Source of the DNA: Halorhodospira sp.
GTDB taxonomy: Bacteria; Pseudomonadota; Gammaproteobacteria; Nitrococcales; Halorhodospiraceae
Direction of reading: 5' to 3'
Assembly: GCA_007121755.1 (NCBI GenBank)
Contig: SKJZ01000054.1
Span: forward strand, 1 to 7,807
Length of the DNA: 7,807 bases
Shown piece by piece: positions 1-6,542 of the stretch. The notes beneath the pieces are model-generated. The model searched no databases. It had not been told where the DNA came from and worked only from the letters and a program-made list of their open reading frames with translations. The translations under genes were made by a program, and so were the position numbers. Within the stretch, counting starts at the first letter, position 1, and each line of letters starts with the position of its first letter.

Positions 1-142
1 AAAAACCGGTGTCCCGGGTGGGGGGGGCGCCCATCCAGGGACGCCGTAAATCCTTCCCTGGAGGCTTGACGGCCGCCGTCCAGGCGGCCGACACCCTGGA
101 TGGGCGCCCCGCCACCCCGGACACCGGTTTTTCGAGCTTCCC
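1..142. repeat. Large imperfect palindromic intergenic element (element 1), left end cut by the window
   Basis: The arms 1-40 and 94-132 are inverted copies, differing by a few substitutions and a one-base indel. Each arm has AAAAACCGG on its outer side and a CCATCCAGGG core on its inner side. Smaller stems lie between the arms: 34-41 with 55-62 (TCCAGGGA/TCCCTGGA) and 71-77 with 83-89 (GGCCGCC/GGCGGCC). The right arm continues into TTTTTCGAGCTTCCC up to 142. From memory, the interior resembles a dispersed intergenic palindrome of halophilic and sulfur-oxidising gammaproteobacteria, usually built on CCATGG; I cannot verify this here. It lies downstream of manC and could fold into an RNA hairpin that ends or protects the operon transcript. 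Confidence 0.75.
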
Positions 143-153
143 GTAGGGAGCTT

Positions 154-188
154 ACGAACCTTCCGGAAAGTATTGCCGGAAGGTTCGT
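154..188. terminator. 13-bp perfect hairpin downstream of manC
   Basis: Bases 154-166 (ACGAACCTTCCGG) and 176-188 are perfectly complementary across a 9-nt loop. The hairpin begins 18 nt beyond the manC stop codon, in the right place for an operon terminator. Neither strand has a T tract right after the stem, so it is not a textbook intrinsic terminator. It could instead be a 3' end-protecting stem-loop. The stem itself is certain and the terminator role is a guess. Confidence 0.4.
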
Positions 189-205
189 CGCGGTAGCATC
201 AGTAA

Positions 206-1645
206 CTAACTCCGGCCGTACGTATCCTCGAAGCGGACGATATCGTCCTCTTCCAAGTACGGCCCGGACTGGATCTCGATGATCTGAAGCGGGATCTTCC
301 CCGGGTTCTCCAAACGGTGGCAGTGCGTCTTGGCGATATAGGTCGACTGATTCTCCTCCAAGTAAACATCCTCTTGCCCGTTGACAATCCGGGCGGTGCC
401 CGCGATTACCACCCAGTGCTCCGAGCGGTGGTAGTGCATCTGCAGCGACAGCCGCCCGCCCGGCTTCACCATGATGCGCTTGATCTTATACCCCGGCCCC
501 TCCTCGAGGATCGTATAGCTGCCCCACGGGCGGTGCGTTGTAAGGTGGATCTCGGTCAAATGGGGGTAGCGGTCGCACACCCGCGCCACCAAGTGCTTAA
601 GATCGGCCAGCCGCTCGCGCGGACAGACCAGGGTCGCATCCCGCGTCTGAACCACGGCCATCCCCTCCACCCCGAGAGCGGCGATCAGGCCGCCGCCGTC
701 GCTCCAGAACAGGTTCCGGCGGGACTCGACCGGCAGCGCCGGCCCCTTCACCGCGTTGCCGTCGCTGTCCTTGTCCCGCGCCTGGTAGAGCGCCTCCCAA
801 CTGCCTAGATCGCTCCACTCCATCTCGACCGGCACCACGGCCACGGCCTCGGTGCGCTCCACCAAGCCGTGGTCGATGGAGACCTCCGGCAGGGCCGCGT
901 ACTCGGCGGGCGACGGCTCTCCGCCCCCCTCCGCCAACTCCATAACGGCGGCGGCGAGAGCGGGCTGGTGCCGTTGGAGCAGATCCATGAAACGGTCGGC
1001 CCGGAAGACGAACATGCCGCCGTTCCAGTAGTAGCCGCCGTGCTTTAGAAAGCCCTCGGCGGTCCGACGGTCGGGCTTCTCAACGAACCGCTCCACCCGC
1101 TGCACGCCGTCCATCAACGGCGGTCCCGCTTCGATATAGCCGAAGCCGGTGGCCGGCTCGCTGGGCCGCATGCCGAACAGGGTCAAATAGCCGGCCTCCG
1201 CCGCCACTTCCGCGTCGGCCCAGGCGGCACGGAAGGCCTCGGGGTAGCCGACCAGGTGGTCCGACGAGAAGGCCCCCACCAAGGCGTCCGGAGTCTCGCG
1301 GGCGATCCCGGCCACGGCCCACGCGATAGCGGGGAGGGTGTTGCGGCCCAACGGTTCGGCCAATACCCGGTCGGCCAGCGCCGGGGCCACGCCGTGCAAC
1401 TGCCCCATCACCTCGAAACGGTGATCGTCTTGGGTCACCGTGGTGATGCGGCTGGAGTCGACCATCGGCAACAGCCGCCGCGCTGTCTCCTGCAGCAGCG
1501 TCTCTTCGCCGTTGAGGGCCAATAGCTGTTTCGGCATCGTCGACCGGGACATTGGCCACAAACGGGTTCCCGAGCCGCCGGCGAGGATCAACGCGTGGCG
1601 GCGGAGGCCGAGGTTGGGCAACGGTAGCGCGGTTACGGTGTTCAT
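206..1645 (-). CDS. manC: Bifunctional mannose-1-phosphate guanylyltransferase / mannose-6-phosphate isomerase
   Basis: The 479-aa product should interconvert fructose-6-phosphate and mannose-6-phosphate and make GDP-mannose from mannose-1-phosphate and GTP in the cytoplasm. The N-terminal nucleotidyltransferase domain shows LAGGSGTRLWPMSR with PKQ (residues 21-40), EPLGRNTLPAIA (97-108), SSDHLV (127-132) and FVEKPD (187-192). The C-terminal cupin-type isomerase domain shows the metal-site motif QMHYHRSEHW (402-411), HCHRLENPG (441-449) and the family ending around IEIQSGPYLEEDDIVRFEDTYGR (456-478). The length is normal for the AlgA/ManC/XanB type II family. ATG is preceded by GGGGAG with 6-nt spacing, and only 3 nt separate it from the upstream stop, so it is the last gene of the operon. 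GDP-mannose would feed polysaccharide or glycosylation pathways. Other names for the family are algA, xanB and cpsB. Confidence 0.95.
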   Translation of the reverse strand: MNTVTALPLPNLGLRRHALILAGGSGTRLWPMSRSTMPKQLLALNGEETLLQETARRLLPMVDSSRITTVTQDDHRFEVMGQLHGVAPALADRVLAEPLGRNTLPAIAWAVAGIARETPDALVGAFSSDHLVGYPEAFRAAWADAEVAAEAGYLTLFGMRPSEPATGFGYIEAGPPLMDGVQRVERFVEKPDRRTAEGFLKHGGYYWNGGMFVFRADRFMDLLQRHQPALAAAVMELAEGGGEPSPAEYAALPEVSIDHGLVERTEAVAVVPVEMEWSDLGSWEALYQARDKDSDGNAVKGPALPVESRRNLFWSDGGGLIAALGVEGMAVVQTRDATLVCPRERLADLKHLVARVCDRYPHLTEIHLTTHRPWGSYTILEEGPGYKIKRIMVKPGGRLSLQMHYHRSEHWVVIAGTARIVNGQEDVYLEENQSTYIAKTHCHRLENPGKIPLQIIEIQSGPYLEEDDIVRFEDTYGRS

Positions 1646-1648
1646 CGG

Positions 1649-2776
1649 TCACTCCCCGTCTCTGTCTTTTGCCCGGGCCAGAATGGCCTTATGGAACAGG
1701 TGCCGGGCCAACAACCACGGCGGCATTTTCAGCCAGTGCCCCCGCAGGAAAAGCACCCCACGAGCCACGGCGTCGCGGCCACCGGTGGACGACGCGGCGC
1801 GCGGCCGGAAGCCGCCGTCGAACGCGGCGTCGAGAACGGCGAGCCGGAGCGGGCCCGGCCCGGCCAGGCGCAGCCTCGCGGCGGCTTCGTCCGGCACCGG
1901 CGTCGCGAACCGGCGCGCCGCATGGCGCAGGGCGTAAAAGAGCAGCCGGCCGAGGTCGAGCGCTTCCGCCTCTTCCAGCAGGTGGAGCCAGAACTGCTCG
2001 CCGTCGCGGGCGGCGAAACAACCCGCTAGGCAGTGAATGTCGTAGAGGTCGCGCAGCGCCAGATCCCACTCGGTCTCGGAGAAGAGGTGCGCGGCGGCGT
2101 GCAAGACCATGTGGGCTGGGCAGAGCACGCGGTAGGCCGGCCAGCCCGGCACCGGCACGGCCTGTTCCAGCAACCGCGCCGGATCGGGGTGGACGGCGAA
2201 GGTCTCCGGCACGATGTTGTGGTGGATATCGAGGGTGGAGCCGCGCCGCGCGTGCCGCATCGGCGGCAGTTCGTGCATCCACCGCCGGTAGTAGCGCTGG
2301 TCGTACGCGTCGAGATGGGAGGAGACCCACCCCTTCCACCCCAGCAGACTTTCGACACGGGGCAGCCGGTCCCGTGGAAAGAGCAGATCGACGTCGTTGG
2401 CGATCCGTCCAGCGGCATTGGGCAGACCGGCGGCCACGTAGGCGGCCCCCTTGAGCAGTACCGGTGCGGCGTCGAGCCGCGACAGCGGCTCCTCCAGACA
2501 CTCCAGCTCCCACGCCAGGGCCAGGGCGTTACCCCGCGCCACCCGGCGGGCTCCGCTGAGGTGGCGGCGCGGCCGCTCCGGCACCGCGTCCCACCCCACG
2601 CTCTCCCGCGCCAGGTGGGCGACGGCACCGAGCAACGCCGTCTCCCGGGCGCGGCGCACCACCACATCCCACCCGGCCAGATCCAAGCCAGCCAGCAACC
2701 GCGGCTGCGCCAGAACGGCACTCAGCGGATCAGCGGGCCGGCGGTTCAATCCGGCCGAGGGTCTCCACTGCGTCAT
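1649..2776 (-). CDS. NTP_transf_5-type nucleotidyltransferase of the HPr-rel-A gene set
   Basis: With the start chosen here the product is 375 aa. The nucleotidyltransferase hallmarks are VLLKGAAYVAAG (about residues 106-117) followed by GRIANDVDLLF, whose two aspartates (about 128 and 130) match the metal-binding D-x-D of the Pol-beta-like superfamily. STLDIHHNIVP follows at about 180-190, a typical 'LDIH' segment of the uncharacterised PF14907-type family. Homologues accompany HPr kinase-like enzymes in peptide-modification clusters. In some lasso peptide clusters such a protein has been linked to a second modification after phosphorylation (established knowledge, from memory). The donor and acceptor here are unknown. 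The start is uncertain: ATG at 2776 overlaps the kinase gene by 47 nt, ATG at 2839 and 2800 are also in frame, and TTG at 2749 would be a shorter start. None has a strong Shine-Dalgarno sequence. Confidence 0.85.
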   Translation of the reverse strand: MTQWRPSAGLNRRPADPLSAVLAQPRLLAGLDLAGWDVVVRRARETALLGAVAHLARESVGWDAVPERPRRHLSGARRVARGNALALAWELECLEEPLSRLDAAPVLLKGAAYVAAGLPNAAGRIANDVDLLFPRDRLPRVESLLGWKGWVSSHLDAYDQRYYRRWMHELPPMRHARRGSTLDIHHNIVPETFAVHPDPARLLEQAVPVPGWPAYRVLCPAHMVLHAAAHLFSETEWDLALRDLYDIHCLAGCFAARDGEQFWLHLLEEAEALDLGRLLFYALRHAARRFATPVPDEAAARLRLAGPGPLRLAVLDAAFDGGFRPRAASSTGGRDAVARGVLFLRGHWLKMPPWLLARHLFHKAILARAKDRDGE

Positions 2777-3644
2777 CCAACCGGCTGTAGACGAAGTCAT
2801 AGGTCCGGCTCCGCTCCAAGAGATCGGCGGTTCGCTCAAAGGCGGTCCTGCCCAGGGCCGCGTAATTGAACGATTGGGTAACCAGGCGCATAAACGCGCT
2901 GCCTTTATCCCGAAACGACAGACGGGTCGCCGCGCCGGGCTCGAATCGGGGGAAGATCAACCAGGCCGGCCGCGCCGGCTCGCGCATCCGGGCCACGCTG
3001 TCCGCCGGGGGGCGCATGTGGGCGACGGCCCCCTTCACGGTGTCCCGGCACGGCGGACTGATGAACGCGTCCGGCGCGAAGGCGCGGACGGCATCGATGG
3101 ACTCGTTCTTCAGGCTGACGGGACGCGCCATGCCGTGGACGAGCCCCGTCTCCGGATCGAGCAGCGCCGTCTCATCGGAGAGCAGACGCCAACCGCGGGA
3201 CACCAGCGCGGCGCACAGCGTGCTCTTGCCGGCTCCCGGCGGCGCCGCCAACAGCGCCGCACGCCCCCGCTTGGCCACCACCGCGGCGTGAAACATCACG
3301 TAGTGGTGGGCGTAGCCGGCAACGCACCAGTTCAGGCCCCACTCCAACATCGGGAAGGCCTGGTGGCGGGCCAGCGGCTTGAAGATACTGCGGCCATCGA
3401 CAAAAAACCGCGCCTGCGGCCGGAACCACCGCCGCACACCGCCGGACGCAGCGACGCGCACATGAAAATCGGCGAATCCACTGCCCTCCGCAGCGGGAAA
3501 GTCGGCGTAGAGGGTTTGCAGCCCCCGGCGCACCGAATCGAGCGTGGAGCGGATGCGAGTCACGAAGGGGCCGGTCTCCAGATCGAGCCCCTCCCCCGCC
3601 AACGCCCCGCGCAGGCGGCCTGCGTCCAGCTCGCCCACAGTCAC
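2730..3644 (-). CDS. HprK-related kinase (HPr-rel-A type)
   Basis: The product is a 304-aa predicted cytoplasmic ATP-dependent kinase. A P-loop APPGAGKST lies at about residues 134-142. It is preceded by FHAAVV (His119), at the position of the conserved histidine before the P-loop in HPr kinase/phosphorylase, and followed by RGWRLLSDE (150-158), replacing the usual RGH..V.DD segment. The N-terminal half (about 1-110) resembles no domain I can name but has the TVGELD...LETGPFVTRI opening I associate with this family. No HPr protein is encoded nearby, so HPr is unlikely to be the substrate; HprK-like enzymes in lasso peptide clusters phosphorylate the peptide. I chose GTG at 3644 because it overlaps the upstream TGA as GTGA, a common coupled start. 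An in-frame ATG at 3677 would add 11 residues with a deeper overlap. Confidence 0.88.
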   Translation of the reverse strand: MTVGELDAGRLRGALAGEGLDLETGPFVTRIRSTLDSVRRGLQTLYADFPAAEGSGFADFHVRVAASGGVRRWFRPQARFFVDGRSIFKPLARHQAFPMLEWGLNWCVAGYAHHYVMFHAAVVAKRGRAALLAAPPGAGKSTLCAALVSRGWRLLSDETALLDPETGLVHGMARPVSLKNESIDAVRAFAPDAFISPPCRDTVKGAVAHMRPPADSVARMREPARPAWLIFPRFEPGAATRLSFRDKGSAFMRLVTQSFNYAALGRTAFERTADLLERSRTYDFVYSRLDDAVETLGRIEPPAR

Positions 3645-3949
3645 CGGCGTTCCCGGAGCACTAGGTCGAGAGCGCACAATTGCTCTAACGCCTCCGCGAC
3701 ATCGGCATCGATATCGTCCGGCGCCGCACCCAGCGCCGAGGCGGCCCCCCGCAGCAATCCGCGGTATTCATCGCACGGCGGGTCGAGACGCACCAAGCGG
3801 CTCATTACGGCGGCCGCCGCGTCGCCAAGCAGGTGGGTATCCCCCGACTTCTCGTGGTAGGCCAGGGTGGCCGAGCCCACGCGCCGCACGACCGCCGCCC
3901 CGCTCAAAACCCACGCCCCACGCTCATCACCGGGGCCGTCACTATCCAT
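3641..3949 (-). CDS. PqqD-family peptide chaperone of the HPr-rel-A set (RRE-like)
   Basis: The product is a 102-aa acidic protein. WVLSGAAVVRRVGSATLAYH (residues 13-32) leads into SGDTHLLGDAAAAVM (about 35-49), then two helical segments rich in Ala, Asp and Glu up to LCALDLVLRERR. The SGDTHLL signature after a short beta-rich start is what I recall for the PqqD subfamily paired with HprK-related kinase A. PqqD-fold proteins are peptide recognition elements that bind a leader or tail of a substrate and present it to a modifying enzyme. The ATG lies inside the 3' end of the Tat-protein gene (8-nt overlap), and the stop overlaps the kinase GTG by 4 nt. All three are therefore probably translated together in fixed proportion. 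An in-frame upstream ATG at 4057 would add 36 Arg/Ser-rich residues and is rejected. Confidence 0.85.
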   Translation of the reverse strand: MDSDGPGDERGAWVLSGAAVVRRVGSATLAYHEKSGDTHLLGDAAAAVMSRLVRLDPPCDEYRGLLRGAASALGAAPDDIDADVAEALEQLCALDLVLRERR

Positions 3950-4601
3950 TGGGAGTGAGCCACGCCCCGAAATAGACGGAGTCCCAAGTGCTCTCCAGGA
4001 AGGTCGCCACCTCCTCCTCCGAGAGCACGTCGCCCGTGCTGGTGACGTAGACCCCATTCCGGATTGTCGTCTCGACGATCTCGCGCACCAGCGCCTCGGA
4101 GAGGTCGTAGGCCGCGATATACTTGGCGTTCAGCAACGCGGTCACGGCAAACCGGCCGAACCGGGCCGAGTGGCCGCCGCGCAGATTGATCACCTCCCAC
4201 AGCGTCAAGCCGTCAAAGGCGGAGTGCGAGAGGCCGGGATCGAAGCCGTACGCGGAGAAGAACATCTCGTCGTGGTGCGCCTCCCATGAAAGGCTCCCCG
4301 CGCCACCGCCAGGGTTTCCCCAATAGCCGGGGCTGCGGCCGCCGCACTCCCACTCGGGGTGGCGCGACGTGTTGCCGGAGGCCCAGCCCGATGGCGTACA
4401 CTGCCCCCCTCCCGTCGCCGCCCGCAGGGCGCCGCCCGGCAGGGTAATCAGGACCGGCGCGCCGGTCAGGGCCAGCCGGCCGAACCGGCGCCGCGACAGC
4501 CCGCGGCGCGGCAATTCGCGCCGCTGCTCACCGCCGGACCCCTCGCGCAGACCACGAGGCGGCGATGGCTGCGTATCGTCTTGGCGACCTTCCCGATCCA
4601 T
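3942..4601 (-). CDS. Tat-exported protein with SPGYWxN motif; candidate substrate of the kinase cassette
   Basis: The 219-aa product has a long charged N-region (1-35), the twin-arginine motif SRRRFGRLAL (36-45), a hydrophobic stretch LALTGAPVLITLP (43-55) and a probable cleavage region near ALRA (58-61). The mature part has two cysteines (68, 86) around a Trp/Gly-rich segment, then GRSPGYWGNP (88-97). An alpha-rich region follows, with LTLWEVINLRGG (132-143) and RFAVTALLNAKY (150-161), ending in LTPNG. That layout resembles secreted bacterial proteins carrying an SPGFWKNH-type motif followed by a 'HAVAALLNA' helix (from memory); their function is unknown to me. The start is well supported by GGAGG 9 nt before ATG. 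It is the first gene of the five-gene operon. Tat export of a folded protein would allow cytoplasmic modification before secretion, which fits the next genes, but this is inference. Confidence 0.8.
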   Translation of the reverse strand: MDREGRQDDTQPSPPRGLREGSGGEQRRELPRRGLSRRRFGRLALTGAPVLITLPGGALRAATGGGQCTPSGWASGNTSRHPEWECGGRSPGYWGNPGGGAGSLSWEAHHDEMFFSAYGFDPGLSHSAFDGLTLWEVINLRGGHSARFGRFAVTALLNAKYIAAYDLSEALVREIVETTIRNGVYVTSTGDVLSEEEVATFLESTWDSVYFGAWLTPNG

Positions 4602-4820
4602 TCAATCTCTCCTCCACCGGGCGGCACGCGTACCGCGGAACAAGGGCCTTTGAAATCTTTTCCTTACCTTTCTGAAAGTCTATGCGTTCGGCGGCCGGCG
4701 CGTGCGCGAATAGAGCGACCGGCCCGTCCAACCGAAATCAAGACATAATCACCGGATATCGTTGGAGTTTTTTATCTCGTGGCGATTGTGCCGGGGCCCT
4801 TCGTGGCGGCGGTGTAAAGT
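4602..4820 (-). promoter_or_regulatory. 219-bp leader region of the five-gene operon
   Basis: No gene is visible here. The minus strand ends in a strong Shine-Dalgarno sequence (GGAGGAGAGA, complement of 4606-4615) for the Tat-protein gene. The segment at about 4650-4682 is AT-rich compared with its surroundings and holds TAGACT (complement of 4677-4682), a -10-like hexamer with no matching -35 at 17 nt. TTGATT (complement of 4736-4741) is -35-like, but nothing suitable lies at the right spacing. An 8-bp direct repeat TCGTGGCG occurs at 4777-4784 and 4801-4808. No T-tracted hairpin follows the upstream methyltransferase gene, so read-through is possible. The operon promoter probably lies here, but I cannot place it. 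Confidence 0.35.
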
Positions 4821-5585
4821 TCATTGACGAGCGCGAGGGGCAGCGGAGTCCGCGGAGCGCCGGGCGCGCAAGATAAACGAGTGGCTCAACAGCGCGCCCA
4901 GCGGCGGCACCGCTTGCAGCAGCCAGCGGCATGCCGGGCTCTCCAACAACCCCTGGAACCTCTGCAACCGGGACGGCAGGATCGGCATCCAGTGCCAAGC
5001 GACCGGCTCCAGCCCGGCCCGCCGCGCGGCGGCGCGAAACGCCGACGGGGTATCGTAGCGAAGATGGGGCGGCCGCCCGGCCCACCGCCGCCGCCACTCG
5101 GCGATCGCCGTGGGTCCGCAACGGGCGTTCAGCGCGTCCACCCAAACCTCGCCGCCGGGCCGCACCACCCGGCGCAGTTCAGCCAGGGCGGCCTCCGGAC
5201 CGGCCAGCGCCTGCATGACGCCGAAGCAGAGCGCCCCGTCCACCACCCCATCCCGCACCGGCAGCCGCCGGGCATCGGCCGCCACCCACGCGATTCCGGC
5301 GGGGCTGCGTTGACCTGCCTTGCCCAGAGAAGGGACGGAGTAGTCGAGCCCGGCGACCCGGTGGCCCGCGCGTTGCAGAAGACGGCTGTAAACGCCGGAA
5401 CCGCAGCCCACGTCGAGCCAACAACCGGCGGGACGATCCTCCTCGGCCTCCCAGTGCAGCCGGAACTGCCGAACCCGTGTGCGCAACCCACTCGGCGTCC
5501 ACCCGGCAATCCCCGCATCGTCATCGAGCCGGCTGCCGCGCTCGGCGAAACGCCGCCGCCACTGGCACTCGAAATCCGGCTGCAT
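4821..5585 (-). CDS. Class I SAM-dependent methyltransferase
   Basis: The product is 254 aa. SAM-binding motif I is WLDVGCGSGVYS (residues 56-67), followed by VAGLDYS with the acidic residue at Asp81, then AADARRLPVRDGVVDGALCFGVMQAL and the motif III-like RRVVRPGGEVWVD. The substrate cannot be read from sequence; Methyltransf_11-type enzymes of this size act on small molecules, quinones or sugars of surface polysaccharides. ATG overlaps the TGA of the upstream 92-aa gene (TGATG), implying translational coupling, so I prefer this start to an in-frame ATG at 5660 that would overlap that gene by 76 nt. The C-terminal third has a hydrophobic stretch, WLLQAVPPLGALLSHSFIL, which could be amphipathic or membrane-touching. 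A 219-bp gap separates it from the kinase operon, so a functional link is possible but unproven. Confidence 0.85.
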   Translation of the reverse strand: MQPDFECQWRRRFAERGSRLDDDAGIAGWTPSGLRTRVRQFRLHWEAEEDRPAGCWLDVGCGSGVYSRLLQRAGHRVAGLDYSVPSLGKAGQRSPAGIAWVAADARRLPVRDGVVDGALCFGVMQALAGPEAALAELRRVVRPGGEVWVDALNARCGPTAIAEWRRRWAGRPPHLRYDTPSAFRAAARRAGLEPVAWHWMPILPSRLQRFQGLLESPACRWLLQAVPPLGALLSHSFILRARRSADSAAPRARQ

Positions 5586-5863
5586 CACCTGCTGGCGGAC
5601 GTCCGGGCCGTCGGTTGCTGATCCCGCACGTTGTGCGCGACCAGCGAGATATGGGACCAACGCCAGAGCCGCTCGGCCCCGGAGATCGTGTGGGCGTCGA
5701 TGGCGACTTGGTCGCCGGCTCCGGGAACGCCGTCAGCGGCTGCCACCACCGGCGGCAGCAACAGGTCCATTTCGGGACCGGTGTTCATCCGCAGACGGAG
5801 CACCCGGTAGCCGTCGGACTTCGTATCGCTGACATTCAGGATCGTGCCGTAGAACTCGAACAT
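5585..5863 (-). CDS. Small protein of unknown function, coupled to the methyltransferase
   Basis: The product is 92 aa with no signal peptide or membrane segment. It opens MFEFYGTILNVSDTKSDGYRV and continues with alternating hydrophobic residues (LRLRMNTGPEMDLLLPP), then GAGDQVAIDAHTISGAERLWRW. This looks like a small beta-rich fold, such as an OB- or SH3-like barrel, though I do not recognise the family. The last 14 residues are polar and probably flexible. It is likely a real gene because GGAGG lies 8 nt before the ATG and its stop overlaps the methyltransferase ATG (TGATG). The arrangement suggests that the two products are made together and may act together. Its Shine-Dalgarno sequence is inside a predicted hairpin, described separately. 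Confidence 0.7.
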   Translation of the reverse strand: MFEFYGTILNVSDTKSDGYRVLRLRMNTGPEMDLLLPPVVAAADGVPGAGDQVAIDAHTISGAERLWRWSHISLVAHNVRDQQPTARTSASR

Positions 5864-5910
5864 GGCTGCAACCTCCGTGGCTCGCTACCGCGGAGGTTGC
5901 GTACGCAGCC
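5864..5910 (-). promoter_or_regulatory. Hairpin that could hide the ribosome binding site of the 92-aa gene
   Basis: On the minus strand, GCAACCTCCG (complement of 5891-5900) pairs perfectly with CGGAGGTTGC (complement of 5868-5877) across a 13-nt loop. GGCTGC (complement of 5905-5910) and GCAGCC (complement of 5864-5869) can add an outer stem in an alternative fold. The GGAGG Shine-Dalgarno sequence (complement of 5872-5876) lies wholly in the 3' arm, 8 nt before the ATG. The pairing is seen directly; translational control such as a thermosensor or protein-released switch is inference. Confidence 0.5.
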
Positions 5911-5958
5911 GGCTCGCTACTGTGCGGCGTCGCACATATCGATAAAAGAAGGGAAGGG

Positions 5959-5987
5959 GGCGGCGGTGGCAAGGCCGCCGTCTTTTC
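5959..5987 (-). terminator. Possible terminator after the DUF2058 gene
   Basis: GGCGGC (5959-5964) can pair with GCCGCC (5974-5979), starting 8 nt after the DUF2058 stop codon. In the minus-strand transcript the stem is followed by a pyrimidine-rich run ending in TTCTTTTATC (down to about 5940), so U-rich sequence is present but late. On the plus strand the stem is followed directly by GTCTTTTCT, a better terminator for any transcript coming from the left. A weak or bidirectional terminator is plausible. Confidence 0.35.
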
Positions 5988-6527
5988 TCACCACATCAGG
6001 TCGTCGGGGATGGGGTGCTCCTCGTACGGATCACTGTCCTCGCCGCTCCCCGGCGATCCCGCGTTATGCACCAGCACCACCGCGGGATCGCGTTCGCGGA
6101 TCTTCTCCGCCGTCTCCGCCGGGACCAGTTCGTAACCCTTGCCGAAGGCGACCACCGCAATATCGCCCCGGGCCAGTTGCTTCTGCTGCCCGGGCGTAAC
6201 CCAGATCCGCCGGATCTTCGTACCCTCGGTAAACTGGTACGCCACTTCGCCGCCGCTCTCTTCGAGGCGGTGATCCCTGATCATCTGGCGGATCTGGGCG
6301 GTCGACTCTTTGCGTTGACGCTCGGCCTGCCGTTGCGCCTCCAATTGCCGGTCGCGCTCCGCCTTCTCCGCCCGCCGGCGGCGGTCGCGCTCGGCGTGGT
6401 CGTCGCCCTTCGCCTGACCGCGGCGGACCTTCTTCGACCCGGCGCGCTTGTCCTTCTCTACTTTCCGCGCCCGTTTTTCGTCGGCCAGACCGGTTTGCAC
6501 CAATTGATCCCGGAGAGAGTTCGCCAT
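5988..6527 (-). CDS. DUF2058 (YaiL-like) protein
   Basis: The product is 179 aa and very hydrophilic. It opens with MANSLRDQLVQTGLADEKRARK, the usual DUF2058 N-terminus. A long Lys/Arg/Glu-rich segment (about 20-80), probably one extended helix or coiled coil with RNA- or ribosome-binding character, comes next. A compact C-terminal part then runs from about IRDHRLEESGGEVAYQF to the closing PIPDDLMW, which I recall as the standard end of this family. The function of YaiL/DUF2058 is not established. Length and ends match, so the gene is intact. No good Shine-Dalgarno sequence precedes the ATG. The next upstream sequence on this strand is a tRNA-like remnant ending 15 nt before the start codon. 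It is transcribed toward the 92-aa gene but with a 124-bp gap and a possible terminator between them. Confidence 0.92.
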   Translation of the reverse strand: MANSLRDQLVQTGLADEKRARKVEKDKRAGSKKVRRGQAKGDDHAERDRRRRAEKAERDRQLEAQRQAERQRKESTAQIRQMIRDHRLEESGGEVAYQFTEGTKIRRIWVTPGQQKQLARGDIAVVAFGKGYELVPAETAEKIRERDPAVVLVHNAGSPGSGEDSDPYEEHPIPDDLMW

Positions 6528-6542
6528 TGGTCACGCTCGCTT

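Noticed and set aside
1552..2454. 300-aa open frame on the plus strand
   Set aside because: It is antisense to the manC and nucleotidyltransferase genes, and its Arg-rich low-complexity composition is typical of a shadow frame.
2451..3860. 469-aa open frame on the plus strand
   Set aside because: It lies opposite the nucleotidyltransferase, kinase and PqqD-like genes. Its product is Arg/Pro/Gly-rich with no recognisable domain, as expected for the complement of GC-rich coding sequence.
1649..4601. Lasso peptide biosynthetic cluster
   Set aside because: Kinase, nucleotidyltransferase and PqqD-like genes occur, but there is no asparagine synthetase-like cyclase, no transglutaminase-like leader protease and no short precursor gene.
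5585..5660. Earlier start (5660) for the left methyltransferase
   Set aside because: It would overlap the 92-aa gene by 76 nt and add a non-conserved Ala/Gly/Arg-rich stretch, whereas the ATG at 5585 gives a clean TGATG junction.
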